Origin: JAHFRG01 sp036522275
GTDB lineage: Bacteria > Pseudomonadota > Gammaproteobacteria > Burkholderiales > JAHFRG01
Assembly (NCBI GenBank): GCA_036522275.1
Contig: DATDGC010000073.1
Span: forward strand, 3,305-67,304
Length of the DNA stretch: 64,000 nt
Direction: 5' to 3'
The number at the start of each line of letters is the position of its first letter. Position 1 is the stretch's first letter. Below, one piece after another: positions 35,480-43,808 of this stretch. The notes under the pieces are model-generated. The model was given only the letters and a program-made list of their open reading frames with translations, searched no databases and was not told where the DNA came from. The translations under genes were made by a program, and so were the position numbers.

Positions 35480-36463
35480 TCAGCCGCCGCCAGACAGATA
35501 GTGCACCGCGAAGAGTCGCTGCGCGTCGGTCCATACGCGCAGCGGCTCGAATCCTGCTTGCAGCGCCAATTGCTGAAACTCCCCTACCGAATATTTATAG
35601 GAATTCTCGGTATGAATCGTCTCCCCGGCAATGAAATCAAAGCGCCTGCCTTGTATCATGACCTGCTGCGCGACCAGGCTTTCCAGGTGCATTTCAATAC
35701 GCCCTTCTCCTGCATTGTAAAAAGCGCGATGGCGAAAGTTCTCCAGCATGAAATCGCCTTTGAGTTCGCGGTTGATGCGTGCCAGCAAATTCAAATTGAA
35801 TTCGGCGGTGACGCCCCGGCTGTCGTTGTAAGCGGCGTCGAGTTGCGCCTGCGGTTTTTTTAAATCCACTCCCACCAACATTCCGCCACCCGGCCCCACC
35901 ACCTGCAAGGCGTGTTTCAAGAACACGGCTGTTTCCTCTTTGGTGAAATTACCGATTGTGGAACCGGGGAAATAAATCGCCCTGCGCTTGAGTCCGGGCA
36001 CAACGCATTCGGGCAGCGCGATGGGCTCGGAATAATCGGCGCACACCGCGATCACCTGCATTCCCGGAAATGCTTGCGCGAGTTCCCGTGACGAAACGCG
36101 CAGTTGCTCGCAAGCGATGTCAATGGGCATGTAAGCTGGCGGATGCAAGCGCTCAAGCAGGATGCGCGTTTTGCGGCTGGTGCCGTTGCCGTATTCAATC
36201 AGCAAGCAACCGGCACCCAAAAGCTGCGCCATTTCCGCAGCAAACCGCTGCATCATGGCGGTTTCAGTACGTGTCAAATAGTACTCGGGAAGTTCGCAGA
36301 TGGCGCCGAACAGCTCGCAGCCGCGGCGATCGTAAAAAAACTTGGCGGGAATTTGTTTCTGGGGCTTGGCCAGTCCGGCCAGAACTTCGTTGAGAAAACT
36401 TTGTTGCGCGGAAAGAAGATTATAATACCGGACCGGCCGATCCCCATCCGAACTCATTGCCAC
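35480..36463 (-). CDS. egtD: L-histidine N-alpha-methyltransferase (EgtD-like)
   Basis: EgtD makes hercynine, the first step to ergothioneine. The 327-residue protein has the family start AKFFYDRRGCELFGAICELPEYYLTRTE (about 40-67), an SAM-binding segment LLIEYGNGTSRKTRILL, and the substrate-region SYKYSVGEF near the C-terminus. No egtB lies next to it, so either egtB is elsewhere or the target is another histidine-like compound. GTG 36463 has AGAGG 5 nt upstream, provided by the terminal repeat of the element at 36465-36739; ATG 36457 is the alternative. Confidence 0.88.
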   Translation of the reverse strand: MAMSSDGDRPVRYYNLLSAQQSFLNEVLAGLAKPQKQIPAKFFYDRRGCELFGAICELPEYYLTRTETAMMQRFAAEMAQLLGAGCLLIEYGNGTSRKTRILLERLHPPAYMPIDIACEQLRVSSRELAQAFPGMQVIAVCADYSEPIALPECVVPGLKRRAIYFPGSTIGNFTKEETAVFLKHALQVVGPGGGMLVGVDLKKPQAQLDAAYNDSRGVTAEFNLNLLARINRELKGDFMLENFRHRAFYNAGEGRIEMHLESLVAQQVMIQGRRFDFIAGETIHTENSYKYSVGEFQQLALQAGFEPLRVWTDAQRLFAVHYLSGGG

Positions 36464-36464
36464 T

Positions 36465-36739
36465 GGAACCTCTGATTAAGCCCTGCGCAGTTGCGACGGT
36501 GGCTTTCAGGGGTGGGATACGCGAAGCGAGGTGCAGCCAAGGGTTACTCCCCTTGGCAAGCCGAGCGACAAAGCAGACCGTCCGGACAAGCCCCGTCCCT
36601 CTGGGTTGCGGCAAAATACGGCGTCTGCGTCGTTGCGATCCTCGGCTTCGTAGTTCAAGCTACGACCTTCGTCGCGCGCCTCGCATCCATCTGCATTTTG
36701 CCGACAACGCAATCCGTGGAGGACTTAATCAGAGGTTCC
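36465..36739. mobile_element. Non-autonomous TIR element (275 bp), family A
   Basis: The ends are GGAACCTCTGATTAAGCCC (36465-36483) and GGACTTAATCAGAGGTTCC (36721-36739). The interior contains, on the minus strand, GCCGCAACCCAGAGGGACGGGGC, shared with the 50067 element; the right half matches the element at the right window edge. No transposase is encoded. It separates pbpG from egtD: pbpG's stop begins 1 nt outside one end, and egtD starts 2 nt outside the other. It thus provides the upstream region of egtD. Confidence 0.85.
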
Positions 36740-37729
36740 CTAACTTGAGTGCGGTTTGTATGCAAAGCTGGTTTCAATCCATCTTTTAATGCGGTTGGCG
36801 TCGGCGATGCGGGTGTATTTGCCCCATGAATCCAGCAATACGATGATCACCGCCTGCTGTGCGATTTTTGCCTGCATCACCAGACAGCGTCCGGAATCGT
36901 GGATATAGCCGGTCTTGGACAACCCGATATCCCAGCTCTTGCTCTTGACCAACAGATTGGAATTATGAAAAGGCAGGTTGCGCGACTTGCGTTGCGCCAC
37001 CGCATGCGAGTGCGCAGTGGTGTATTCGCGTATCAGTTCGTAGCCGTAGCTCGCTTTCACCATCTTTACCAAATCCTGCGCCGTGGAAACATTGCCTCTG
37101 TTTAGGCCGGTAGGATCCACGAACCGAGTATCCATCATGCCCAAAGCCTCCGCCTTGCGGTTCATCACCGCGACAAAAGCCGGCACACCACCGGGATATG
37201 CGCGCGCCAAAGCAGCAGCGGCGCGGTTTTCCGAAGCCATCAGCGCCAGCTGCAACAGTTCGTCGCGCGTGAGCGTCATCCCGACATTGAGCTTGGAACG
37301 GGTGCCGCGCAAAGTATCCACGTCTTGCTTCTCGATGGTAATTTGCTCATCCAGCGGCAATTGCGCATCGAGTATTACCATAGCCGTCATCAGTTTAGTA
37401 ATCGATGCGATCGGCATGGGCACGTCGGTATTCTTGGAGTAGAGCGGCCGCTCCTGCTCCTGATTTACCACTATAGCAGAGGCGGAACGCATGCCGCGCA
37501 GCTTAGCCGGATCGGGCGGCGGCAAGTCGGGCTGCACTTCGGCAATGGGCTGCGAGGCGCGCTCGGATTGTACTGCTTCCTGCGCGACATCGAGCGGGAG
37601 TAATGCCGGCTGCGCCTCAACGGGCGCCTGAACCGCCGGTTGCTCGTCTTGCGGCACAACCTCCTCCTCGGCGGCAAACACTCCCGTCGTCAACAACAGC
37701 AAGCCGAGAATAAGAAATTTTTTCTGCAT
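36740..37729 (-). CDS. pbpG: D-alanyl-D-alanine endopeptidase (PBP7-like)
   Basis: The 329-residue protein has a signal peptide (MQKKFLILGLLLLTTGVFAA), a Pro/Gln/Ala-rich linker, and the peptidase S11 motifs: SITK (SxxK) in MPIASITKLMTA, SEN (SxN) in LMASENRAAAAL, and KTG in IGLSKTGYIHD. It trims peptidoglycan cross-links in the periplasm. ATG 37729 is chosen over the upstream 37759 because the signal peptide follows it immediately. The stop codon adjoins the TIR element at 36465-36739, suggesting insertion right behind the gene. Confidence 0.93.
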   Translation of the reverse strand: MQKKFLILGLLLLTTGVFAAEEEVVPQDEQPAVQAPVEAQPALLPLDVAQEAVQSERASQPIAEVQPDLPPPDPAKLRGMRSASAIVVNQEQERPLYSKNTDVPMPIASITKLMTAMVILDAQLPLDEQITIEKQDVDTLRGTRSKLNVGMTLTRDELLQLALMASENRAAAALARAYPGGVPAFVAVMNRKAEALGMMDTRFVDPTGLNRGNVSTAQDLVKMVKASYGYELIREYTTAHSHAVAQRKSRNLPFHNSNLLVKSKSWDIGLSKTGYIHDSGRCLVMQAKIAQQAVIIVLLDSWGKYTRIADANRIKRWIETSFAYKPHSS

Positions 37730-38001
37730 TGTTTTGTATCTTAAGTTAATGAAACGCAACGGCTTTCCCTGGTTCCCTTAAAGCCAGCGCCAATGATCGC
37801 AGCTAAAACAACAAAAATCAAGGTCTAAGTTCACATTTGTGACCAAGATTTTAAGGGTGATACCGACCTCATTGATTTTACAGATAAGGTCCACACATAA
37901 GGCTTGGGTTGTGCCCTTGGAGGGAGGTTTCCTCTTCGAAAAAACCCGCAATCAGGCGCGCACCGCTTCCACCTGGTGTGAGCTGTTTCCTTCCTTGTTG
38001 C

Positions 38002-38187
38002 GCGGCTTCTTCCTGCTGCTGCAGCGCCCACATGTGCGCGTAGGCACCCTGATTTTCCAAAAGCTCGTGATGGGTGTCACTCTCGATGATGCGACCGTGG
38101 TCCATCACCAGAATCTGTTCGGCATCAACCATGGTGGACAGTCGGTGGGTGATGGTAAGCGTGGTTGCGCCTGAGTTCCATTTGAAT
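38002..38187 (-). pseudogene. Truncated 3' fragment of an ABC exporter gene
   Basis: About 185 bp match the end of the intact ABC exporter gene (counterpart 48161-48360): both encode ILVMDHGRIIE, HELLENQG, YAHMWALQQQEE. The fragment lacks 14 nt that the intact gene has in the ELRRIAAN region, so it is frameshifted, and it has diverged by scattered substitutions; its C-terminal tail also differs. It is a relic of a paralogue or an old duplicate. It marks one border of the phosphonate island; the stretch from 37730 to 38001 is otherwise without a recognisable gene. Confidence 0.75.
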
Positions 38188-38199
38188 TAAAGACTGAGA

Positions 38200-38213
38200 G
38201 GACAGACCACTAA
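38200..38213 (+). repeat. GGACAGACCACTAA motif, left copy
   Basis: This 14-nt sequence occurs at the left border of the phosphonate island and, inverted (TTAGTGGTCTGTCC), at 47125-47138. Similar GGGGACAGACCAC-type words are often seen beside REP-associated and other transposases in proteobacteria, which is recalled knowledge. The pair brackets about 8.9 kb. Confidence 0.5.
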
Positions 38214-38246
38214 CCCGATTGCGAAGCGCGCGGGCGGTGGGGAACG

Positions 38247-39362
38247 CTACCGCGCCTGAGCACCGCTGTGTCGCGCCGGGCTGAGCAGCGCGGCCACCGC
38301 GTCCAGAAACCGCTGTATGTCCGCGGCGTCGACGACGCCCATGGTCGAGACGCGGAAGATGGACGCCGCCAGCTTGCCCTGGCCGGCGTAGATGACGAAG
38401 CCCCGCAGTTTGAGGCCGTCGTGCAGCGCGGCGTAGTCCAGGCCGTCGGGCAGGTGATAGGCCCGCAGGACCACAGAGCGCTCGCCTTCCCGCAAGAGCG
38501 GCACCACACCGAGACGGACGAGGCCCTCTTCCACCGCCTCGGCAAGACGGCGGTAACATTCGTGGCGTATGCGCCATCCGCCCTGATCCTCGAACTCGCG
38601 CAGTGCTTCGCGCAGCGCGTAGAAGATGGGCACGGCGGGCGTGAAGGCGGTGTCGCGGGCGTCCTGGGCGCGGCAATGCCGTGCCAGATCCAGGTACACG
38701 CTGCGGCCGCCGTCCCCGTCGGGCAGCGCGTCCCGGCGCAAAATCACGAAGCTCACGCCCGGCGCGCCGTGCAGGCATTTGTTGGCGCTGGCGACGCAGG
38801 CCGTCACGCCCCAGGCGTCGAATTCCAGCGCTTCCGCACCGAAGCTGCTCACCGCATCCACCAGCAGCGCAATGTTACGCTCCCGGCACAGGCGGCCCAC
38901 CGCTGCGACATCGTTCAGCCGCCCGGTGGTGGTTTCGTGCTGCACGACGGCCACGTGGGTAAAGCCCGGTTGCGCGTCCAGATGCCGGGCCAGCGCGTCC
39001 AGGTCCACTGGCGTGCCCCACGCCTGACGCGCTACCGCGTGGGCGATGCCGTGGCAGCCGGCGATATCCGCCAGACGCGCACCGTAGACGCCGTTCTCGA
39101 TCACCAGCAGCCTTCCGTCCCGCGGCACCAGGCTCACGAGCATGGCTTCCACCGCCGCCGTGCCGGAACCGGACACCAGCACCGGCGCCCAGCTCTCCGG
39201 CGGCAGCGGATAGACTTCCAGCAGCCGGCGGCGAATCTCGTCCTGCAGCTCGCCGAATTCCCGCTCCCGGTGGCACAGGTCGGGCAGCGTCAGCGCCACG
39301 CGCACCCGTTCGGTCAGGTTCACGGGCCCGGGGTTGAGAAGAATCATGATGTCTTTGCGCAT
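38247..39362 (-). CDS. phnW: 2-aminoethylphosphonate--pyruvate transaminase-like enzyme
   Basis: PhnW interconverts phosphonoacetaldehyde and 2-aminoethylphosphonate. The 371-residue PLP-dependent class V aminotransferase begins with ILLNPGPVNLTERVRVAL, contains the LVDAVSSFGAEALEF aspartate block, and has the PLP lysine at 195 in ASANKCLHGAPGVSF. Context decides the direction: with pepM and ppd upstream it should make 2-AEP, not degrade it. It overlaps ppd by 19 nt and ends the phosphonate operon. Start ATG 39362; an in-frame Met six codons later is possible. Confidence 0.88.
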   Translation of the reverse strand: MRKDIMILLNPGPVNLTERVRVALTLPDLCHREREFGELQDEIRRRLLEVYPLPPESWAPVLVSGSGTAAVEAMLVSLVPRDGRLLVIENGVYGARLADIAGCHGIAHAVARQAWGTPVDLDALARHLDAQPGFTHVAVVQHETTTGRLNDVAAVGRLCRERNIALLVDAVSSFGAEALEFDAWGVTACVASANKCLHGAPGVSFVILRRDALPDGDGGRSVYLDLARHCRAQDARDTAFTPAVPIFYALREALREFEDQGGWRIRHECYRRLAEAVEEGLVRLGVVPLLREGERSVVLRAYHLPDGLDYAALHDGLKLRGFVIYAGQGKLAASIFRVSTMGVVDAADIQRFLDAVAALLSPARHSGAQAR

Positions 39363-40528
39363 GGGTGGGCGGACAGCGACGGGCTGCCGATATGGTTCAT
39401 GAGCCGGCGTAGCACGTCGGCGGGAGCCAGTCCCGGCCGGGGCGGTGTGGCCGCCACCCCCGGCGCGATCTTGAGGTGGACAAACACCGGTCCGATGCCG
39501 TTTCGCCCCTGTAGCGCCTCGTCGAGCAGCGACAGGTTGTCGCCCTCCGAAACTTCCGCGTAGCCGCAGGCGGCAGCAATGGCGGCAAACGAGATGTCCC
39601 GCGCCACGGTGGCTTGGCCGCCGGTGGAATCGTGCACCTCGTTGTCCAGCAGCACGTGCAGCAGGTTCCGCGGACGGTAAGCGCCGATGGTGGCCAGGTT
39701 GCCCATACGCATGAGCGCCGCGCCGTCGCCGTCCAGCACTACCACCCGCAGGTCCGGACGCGTGAGAGCCAGGCCCAGCCCGAACGAGGACGCGCAGCCC
39801 ATGGAACCTACCATGTAGAGCTGATGAGCGTGGTCCCCCAGGGCGTACAGCTCGCGGCCGGTGTAGCCAGTGGTGGCGATCACCACGTTGTTGCGCTTCG
39901 GCACGAGCCGGGCGACGCGCTCCAGCGCTTCGATGCGGCTCGGCCGCACCGCCGGTGGTGAGCGCCAGGCGCTACGCGGGGCCGCCCGCGGGGAGCGCGG
40001 CGGCGCTTCCACCGGCGCGGGCTTGCACGGCGCGAACCGGCCTTTGCGCACCAACAGAGCGTACGGGCGCTCGCGCTCGCCGATCGAGGCGTCCGCCTGC
40101 GCCAGCGCTTGGGCCAGCGCCTGGGGCGAGTCCGGCAGGTATGCCCAGGGGATCTCCATGATGTCCAGCAGCGCCGGGGTGATACGCCCCATCAGCGCGT
40201 GCTGCGGCTCATCGGCTACTCCCGGCTCGCCGCGCACGGTGACCAGCAGCAGCACCGGGATGCGAAACACATGGGTGAGCGAAGTCAGCGGGCTCACCGC
40301 GTTGCCGAGGCCCGAATTCTGCATCAGCGCGATGCTGCGCCGGCCGCCCACCCAGGCACCGGCGGCGGCGGCCACCGCATCACCTTCGTTGGCCGAGGAC
40401 ACGTAGGTAAGCGCCGGGTCGGTGTTTACGTGGTTGATCAACCCAGTGAAAAACGAGCACGGCAACCCGGCGTACCAGCGATAACCCAGTGCCGCCGCCT
40501 GCAGCGCGAACTCGGCCGGCTCGATCAC
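39344..40528 (-). CDS. ppd: Phosphonopyruvate decarboxylase
   Basis: Ppd removes CO2 from phosphonopyruvate, pulling the unfavourable PEP mutase reaction. The 394-residue protein is a thiamine-diphosphate enzyme, with the N-terminal GLPCSFFTGLINHV and SSANEGDAVAAAAGAWVGG segments (about residues 20-60), and the ThDP motif GDGAALMRMGNLATIG...LLDNEVHDSTGGQ in the C-terminal half. GTG 40528 is chosen: it overlaps the pepM stop as GTGA. The large frame upstream (to 40879) is a shadow. It overlaps phnW by 19 nt. Confidence 0.92.
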   Translation of the reverse strand: MIEPAEFALQAAALGYRWYAGLPCSFFTGLINHVNTDPALTYVSSANEGDAVAAAAGAWVGGRRSIALMQNSGLGNAVSPLTSLTHVFRIPVLLLVTVRGEPGVADEPQHALMGRITPALLDIMEIPWAYLPDSPQALAQALAQADASIGERERPYALLVRKGRFAPCKPAPVEAPPRSPRAAPRSAWRSPPAVRPSRIEALERVARLVPKRNNVVIATTGYTGRELYALGDHAHQLYMVGSMGCASSFGLGLALTRPDLRVVVLDGDGAALMRMGNLATIGAYRPRNLLHVLLDNEVHDSTGGQATVARDISFAAIAAACGYAEVSEGDNLSLLDEALQGRNGIGPVFVHLKIAPGVAATPPRPGLAPADVLRRLMNHIGSPSLSAHPCAKTS

Positions 40529-42186
40529 GAAAGCGGCCCTTCGCACTCGCCCGCGCTGCTTAGCCCGTGGGCGAAATCGACGGCGCGGCGCAGATCGTCC
40601 GGGTTGTTCACGTCCAGCCAGTGGCCGTTCACGTACAGCACCTGCACGGGGTGCCCACTGTCGATCAGATAATTGAGCAGGTCCGGCAACCCGAGCTGCG
40701 TGAAGTCGGGCCGCTTGCCCAGCGCGTCCAGCGCCTGCAGTAGCCACCGGCGGCCGGCGCCCTGTACCCGCAGCATGCCGATCCACTGCCCGCTCGCCAC
40801 GCCGGGCCCGGGCCGGGCGTTCACCCGTAGCAGCCGCACCTCCTGGCGGAACAAGGAGCGGTCGTCGGGGACCGAGCAATAGGCCAGGTCGCGCTGGCGC
40901 TCCGCCGGCACCGGCGAGGAATCCACCACCACCGCCACCTCTGCCGGGGTTTCCAGCAAGTCGCGCAGTATGTAGCTGCGAAACAGCAGGTCACCGTAGC
41001 TCACCACCGTATCCTTGCCGATGGCATCGCGGGCGCAGGCGAGGGAGGCAAGTTCGCCGCTCTCGGCATGGCCGCGGTTGTGCACGATCTTGATCCCCAC
41101 CATGTCGATGGCCTGCGCCTTGTAGCCGGCGACCACGGTGATGTTGTTGACGGACTGCCGCTTGAACTCGTCCACCAGTCTCCGCAACAGCGGCCGTCCC
41201 GCCACCGGCAGCATGGCCTTGGGACGGTCCTCGGTCAGCGTGTCCATACCCTCGCCGCGACTGGCAGCCAGCACCAGCGCCGACAGGTCACGACCGGCTG
41301 CGGCGTACTGGCGCTCCGCCGCCAGCAGTTCGTCCGCCGACTGCAGCCGGAAAATCTCGTTGACCGGCGCGATCCGGTCCTCCACGTTCACCAGCGTCTG
41401 GGTGGTGTGGATCTCGCGGGTGAGCTCCTGCATGGCTGACACAGCCGCGCGCAGCGTGTGGTTGGCCCAGATGACGAGGCGGATGCCTGCGGCGCGGAAC
41501 ACGTCGGTGGGGGTGCTGTAGTACTTGGTGGGAACGATGACCAGCGGCGAGCGCCCGGCCCACTCCCTGGAGAAGGCAAGAATTTCATCGGCACTGCTTT
41601 TCTTGCTGTGGATCAGAATAGCGTCGGCGCCGGCTTGGCGGTACGCCTCGGCGCGGCGCAGGGCCTCGTCCAGGCCCCAGCCCGCGATCAGCGCCTCCAC
41701 CCGCGCGACGATGACGAAATCCGGATCCTTCTGGCTGTCCTTTCCGGCGCGGATCTTGCCCTGAAACTCGGCGACGTCGGCCAGCGGTTGGCGATGGCCG
41801 TTGATGAAGCTGTTGGTTTTGGGGAACAGCTTGTCCTCGATGCACACGCCGGCGATGCCCCGCTGCTCCAGCTTCTGCACCAGGCGGCGCATGTTGTTGA
41901 AGTCGCCGTAGCCAGTGTCGCCGTCGATGAGGATGGGAATGCGGCTGGCATCGGACATGAACTCCAGCATGTCCACCACCTGGGTCCAGCTCGCCTCGTT
42001 GTTGTCGCGCACCCCGAACTGGGCGGAGAGGGTGAGCCCGCTGGCCCAGATGCCCTTGAAGCCGGCCTCCTCGACGATGCGGGCGCTGATGCCGTTATGC
42101 GCCTCCATGAGGAACTCCAGCTCGGAAGAGTTGAGAAGCGCGCGCAGGGCAGCGGCTTTGGTGGGGTGGGGTGGGGGTCTGTCCAT
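40525..42186 (-). CDS. pepM: PEP mutase fused to a sugar-nucleotidyltransferase-like domain (PepM-PntC type)
   Basis: The N-terminal half (residues 1 to about 300) is phosphoenolpyruvate mutase, with the diagnostic EDKLFPKTNSF at 117-127 and DGDTGYGD at 88-95; it makes phosphonopyruvate, starting phosphonate synthesis. The C-terminal 245 residues are a nucleotidyltransferase, with LSALVLAASRGEGMDTL, a nonclassical version of the LAAGxGxR loop, then DRPKAMLPVAGRPLLRRLVDE. Fusion to a CTP:phosphonate cytidylyltransferase-like domain points to CMP activation of 2-AEP. ATG 42186 has AAGGA upstream; the stop overlaps ppd. Confidence 0.92.
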   Translation of the reverse strand: MDRPPPHPTKAAALRALLNSSELEFLMEAHNGISARIVEEAGFKGIWASGLTLSAQFGVRDNNEASWTQVVDMLEFMSDASRIPILIDGDTGYGDFNNMRRLVQKLEQRGIAGVCIEDKLFPKTNSFINGHRQPLADVAEFQGKIRAGKDSQKDPDFVIVARVEALIAGWGLDEALRRAEAYRQAGADAILIHSKKSSADEILAFSREWAGRSPLVIVPTKYYSTPTDVFRAAGIRLVIWANHTLRAAVSAMQELTREIHTTQTLVNVEDRIAPVNEIFRLQSADELLAAERQYAAAGRDLSALVLAASRGEGMDTLTEDRPKAMLPVAGRPLLRRLVDEFKRQSVNNITVVAGYKAQAIDMVGIKIVHNRGHAESGELASLACARDAIGKDTVVSYGDLLFRSYILRDLLETPAEVAVVVDSSPVPAERQRDLAYCSVPDDRSLFRQEVRLLRVNARPGPGVASGQWIGMLRVQGAGRRWLLQALDALGKRPDFTQLGLPDLLNYLIDSGHPVQVLYVNGHWLDVNNPDDLRRAVDFAHGLSSAGECEGPLS

Positions 42187-42215
42187 AAATGGTTCCTTGA
42201 AGAAGAGCGCGGTGT

Positions 42216-42968
42216 TTACCACTGCAATCGGGGGAGTATCTCCAGGCGGGCGCGCTCGACGTCGTCGGGAAAGTCGATCTCTATCCAGGGCAGGCCGGTG
42301 ACATCTTCTACTCCGAACTGGCGCGGCCCGGCCTCCAGCATCAGGTCCCGCAAGGCCTCTTCGTGGGGCTCCTGACCGCGGCCCGTTTCCAGGTAGACTG
42401 AGGCCCGCGCCACCAGCGCGCGGCAGGTTTGCCTGGACAGGCGAAAGAAGCCTACCGACTCGCCGCAGACATCGAATGCGAGATTCGGCGCGACCTGCTT
42501 CCTGAATTCGACGATGCGTCCGTCGCGAACGCACACCTTCACCGGCTCGTCGCCGGGCTCGAAGTTCCGGTCCAGCAGCAGGCAGTCGGGCTGCCGGGAG
42601 TCCACCAGCGCACGCAGTATACGCTCATCGTAAAGCAAGTCGGCGTCCATGAGCAGCGTGTCCCGTCCCGTCAGCAGCGGTGCGCGGGCGTGCCACACGG
42701 TGACGATGCTGCCGAGCTGATAATCCGGATTGAACACGGTATCAGCGGCCAGCGCCTCCGGCAGCCGCGCCAGCTCTGCACGCACCTGATCCGCCGCGTA
42801 GCCGACCGCCACCCACACGTCAGCCACGCCGCACTCGCGCAACAGGTGGAGATGGCGTTCCAGCAGGCTCCGCCCGCCGAAGCGCAGCAGGCATTTCGGA
42901 ACGGCGCTGGACTGCGCATCCTGCGCCAGCCGCGTACCCCGGCCGGCTGCGAGTATCACCGCCTGCAT
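42216..42968 (-). CDS. Nucleotidyltransferase (second, stand-alone)
   Basis: The 250-residue protein has the classic loop MQAVILAAGRGTRLAQ at the start, then SSAVPKCLLRFGGRSLLERHL, DTLLMDADLLYD (metal site) and GLPWIEIDFPDDVERA. It belongs to the NTP transferase family (RmlA/LicC/PntC-type). In this operon it may activate phosphocholine, 2-AEP or hydroxylated 2-AEP with CTP; which one is unknown. A prior extension to 43001 is dropped because the motif starts at ATG 42968. It lies 29 nt before pepM and 42 nt after the dioxygenase gene. Confidence 0.8.
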   Translation of the reverse strand: MQAVILAAGRGTRLAQDAQSSAVPKCLLRFGGRSLLERHLHLLRECGVADVWVAVGYAADQVRAELARLPEALAADTVFNPDYQLGSIVTVWHARAPLLTGRDTLLMDADLLYDERILRALVDSRQPDCLLLDRNFEPGDEPVKVCVRDGRIVEFRKQVAPNLAFDVCGESVGFFRLSRQTCRALVARASVYLETGRGQEPHEEALRDLMLEAGPRQFGVEDVTGLPWIEIDFPDDVERARLEILPRLQW

Positions 42969-43010
42969 GGCACTCACCGTCGGGCGCGCGCGCCCGGCCA
43001 ACGTGCCCGC

Positions 43011-43808
43011 TCAGACACGGAACACGTACTGCTTGCCGGGGTCGCGTTCGCAGTCGGGCGGGTAGCTCGCGCGCTTGTCGGCGTAGTAGCGCGCGCGCTG
43101 ATCCCCTTCCGACAGTCTGTTGTAGGTGACGTAGAGCACCCGTCGCGGCCGGTCGCTCAGGTTGGCGTCCGAGCGATGGGGCGTGAACGAATCGAAGAAC
43201 GCCACGTCGCCGGGAGCGGTCTCGTAGGGCACAAAGTCCATGCTCGCGGTCACTTCGTCCGGCAGCGGCGCCCAGCTCGGGCCAAGCTGCCCCTCCCGGT
43301 GGCGCCCGGCCACCAGCTCCAGGCAGCCGTTGGCCCGGGTCGCGGCGTCGATGCTGATGAGCGCGGTAATGTACAGGCTGGCGTAACGGTCCCATCCGGC
43401 CTGGACATCCTGGTGGGGTGTGAAGCCACCGCCGCCCGGCAGCTTGAAGTTGATCTTGTCCTTAAATATGACCGCCGGCTCGCCGAATAACTGGGCCATC
43501 GCGTCCCTCAGTCCCGGGCCGGTGAGCAGACGGTCCAGGCCGGCGTGGTACGGGCAGTAGTTTTCGATCCGGTTAAGCAGCCGCCGCCCCGGCTCCACGC
43601 TGCTCTGCTCAAAATACATCATGTACTTGCCCGGCACCTCGGGATAGGTCGCAACCTCGTCGACCCAGGCCTTAATGCGCGCCATAGCGTCGCCTGGGTA
43701 CAGGCCGCGAACGATCACGAAACCGTCGCGTTGAAACGATTTGATCTGGTCTTGGGACAAGGGCTGGTTCATGGTCATCCGTCGGTTCAATGCATCCGCA
43801 TCGCGCAT
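43011..43808 (-). CDS. Phytanoyl-CoA dioxygenase (PhyH)-family Fe(II)/2OG oxygenase
   Basis: The 265-residue protein starts MRDADALNRRMTMNQ and has the PhyH fold, with FTPHQDVQAGW (Fe-binding H-x-D, near residues 138-148) and the distal His in FFDSFTPHRSDANL. PhnY, a PhyH relative, hydroxylates 2-AEP during phosphonate catabolism, and biosynthetic 1-hydroxylation of 2-AEP is also known, so a modification of the operon product is likely; this is inference. ATG 43808 overlaps the upstream stop (TGATG); ATG 43778 is the alternative. Followed by the nucleotidyltransferase gene. Confidence 0.83.
   Translation of the reverse strand: MRDADALNRRMTMNQPLSQDQIKSFQRDGFVIVRGLYPGDAMARIKAWVDEVATYPEVPGKYMMYFEQSSVEPGRRLLNRIENYCPYHAGLDRLLTGPGLRDAMAQLFGEPAVIFKDKINFKLPGGGGFTPHQDVQAGWDRYASLYITALISIDAATRANGCLELVAGRHREGQLGPSWAPLPDEVTASMDFVPYETAPGDVAFFDSFTPHRSDANLSDRPRRVLYVTYNRLSEGDQRARYYADKRASYPPDCERDPGKQYVFRV

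Noticed and set aside
36506..36712. 68-codon frame inside the family A element (also similar frames in the 50067 element)
   Set aside because: Arg/Ser/Cys-rich translations of repeat DNA in an element without coding conservation; typical spurious hypothetical.
38268..39563. 431-codon plus-strand frame opposite phnW and ppd
   Set aside because: The minus-strand products are clear enzymes; high G+C makes long antisense frames common here.
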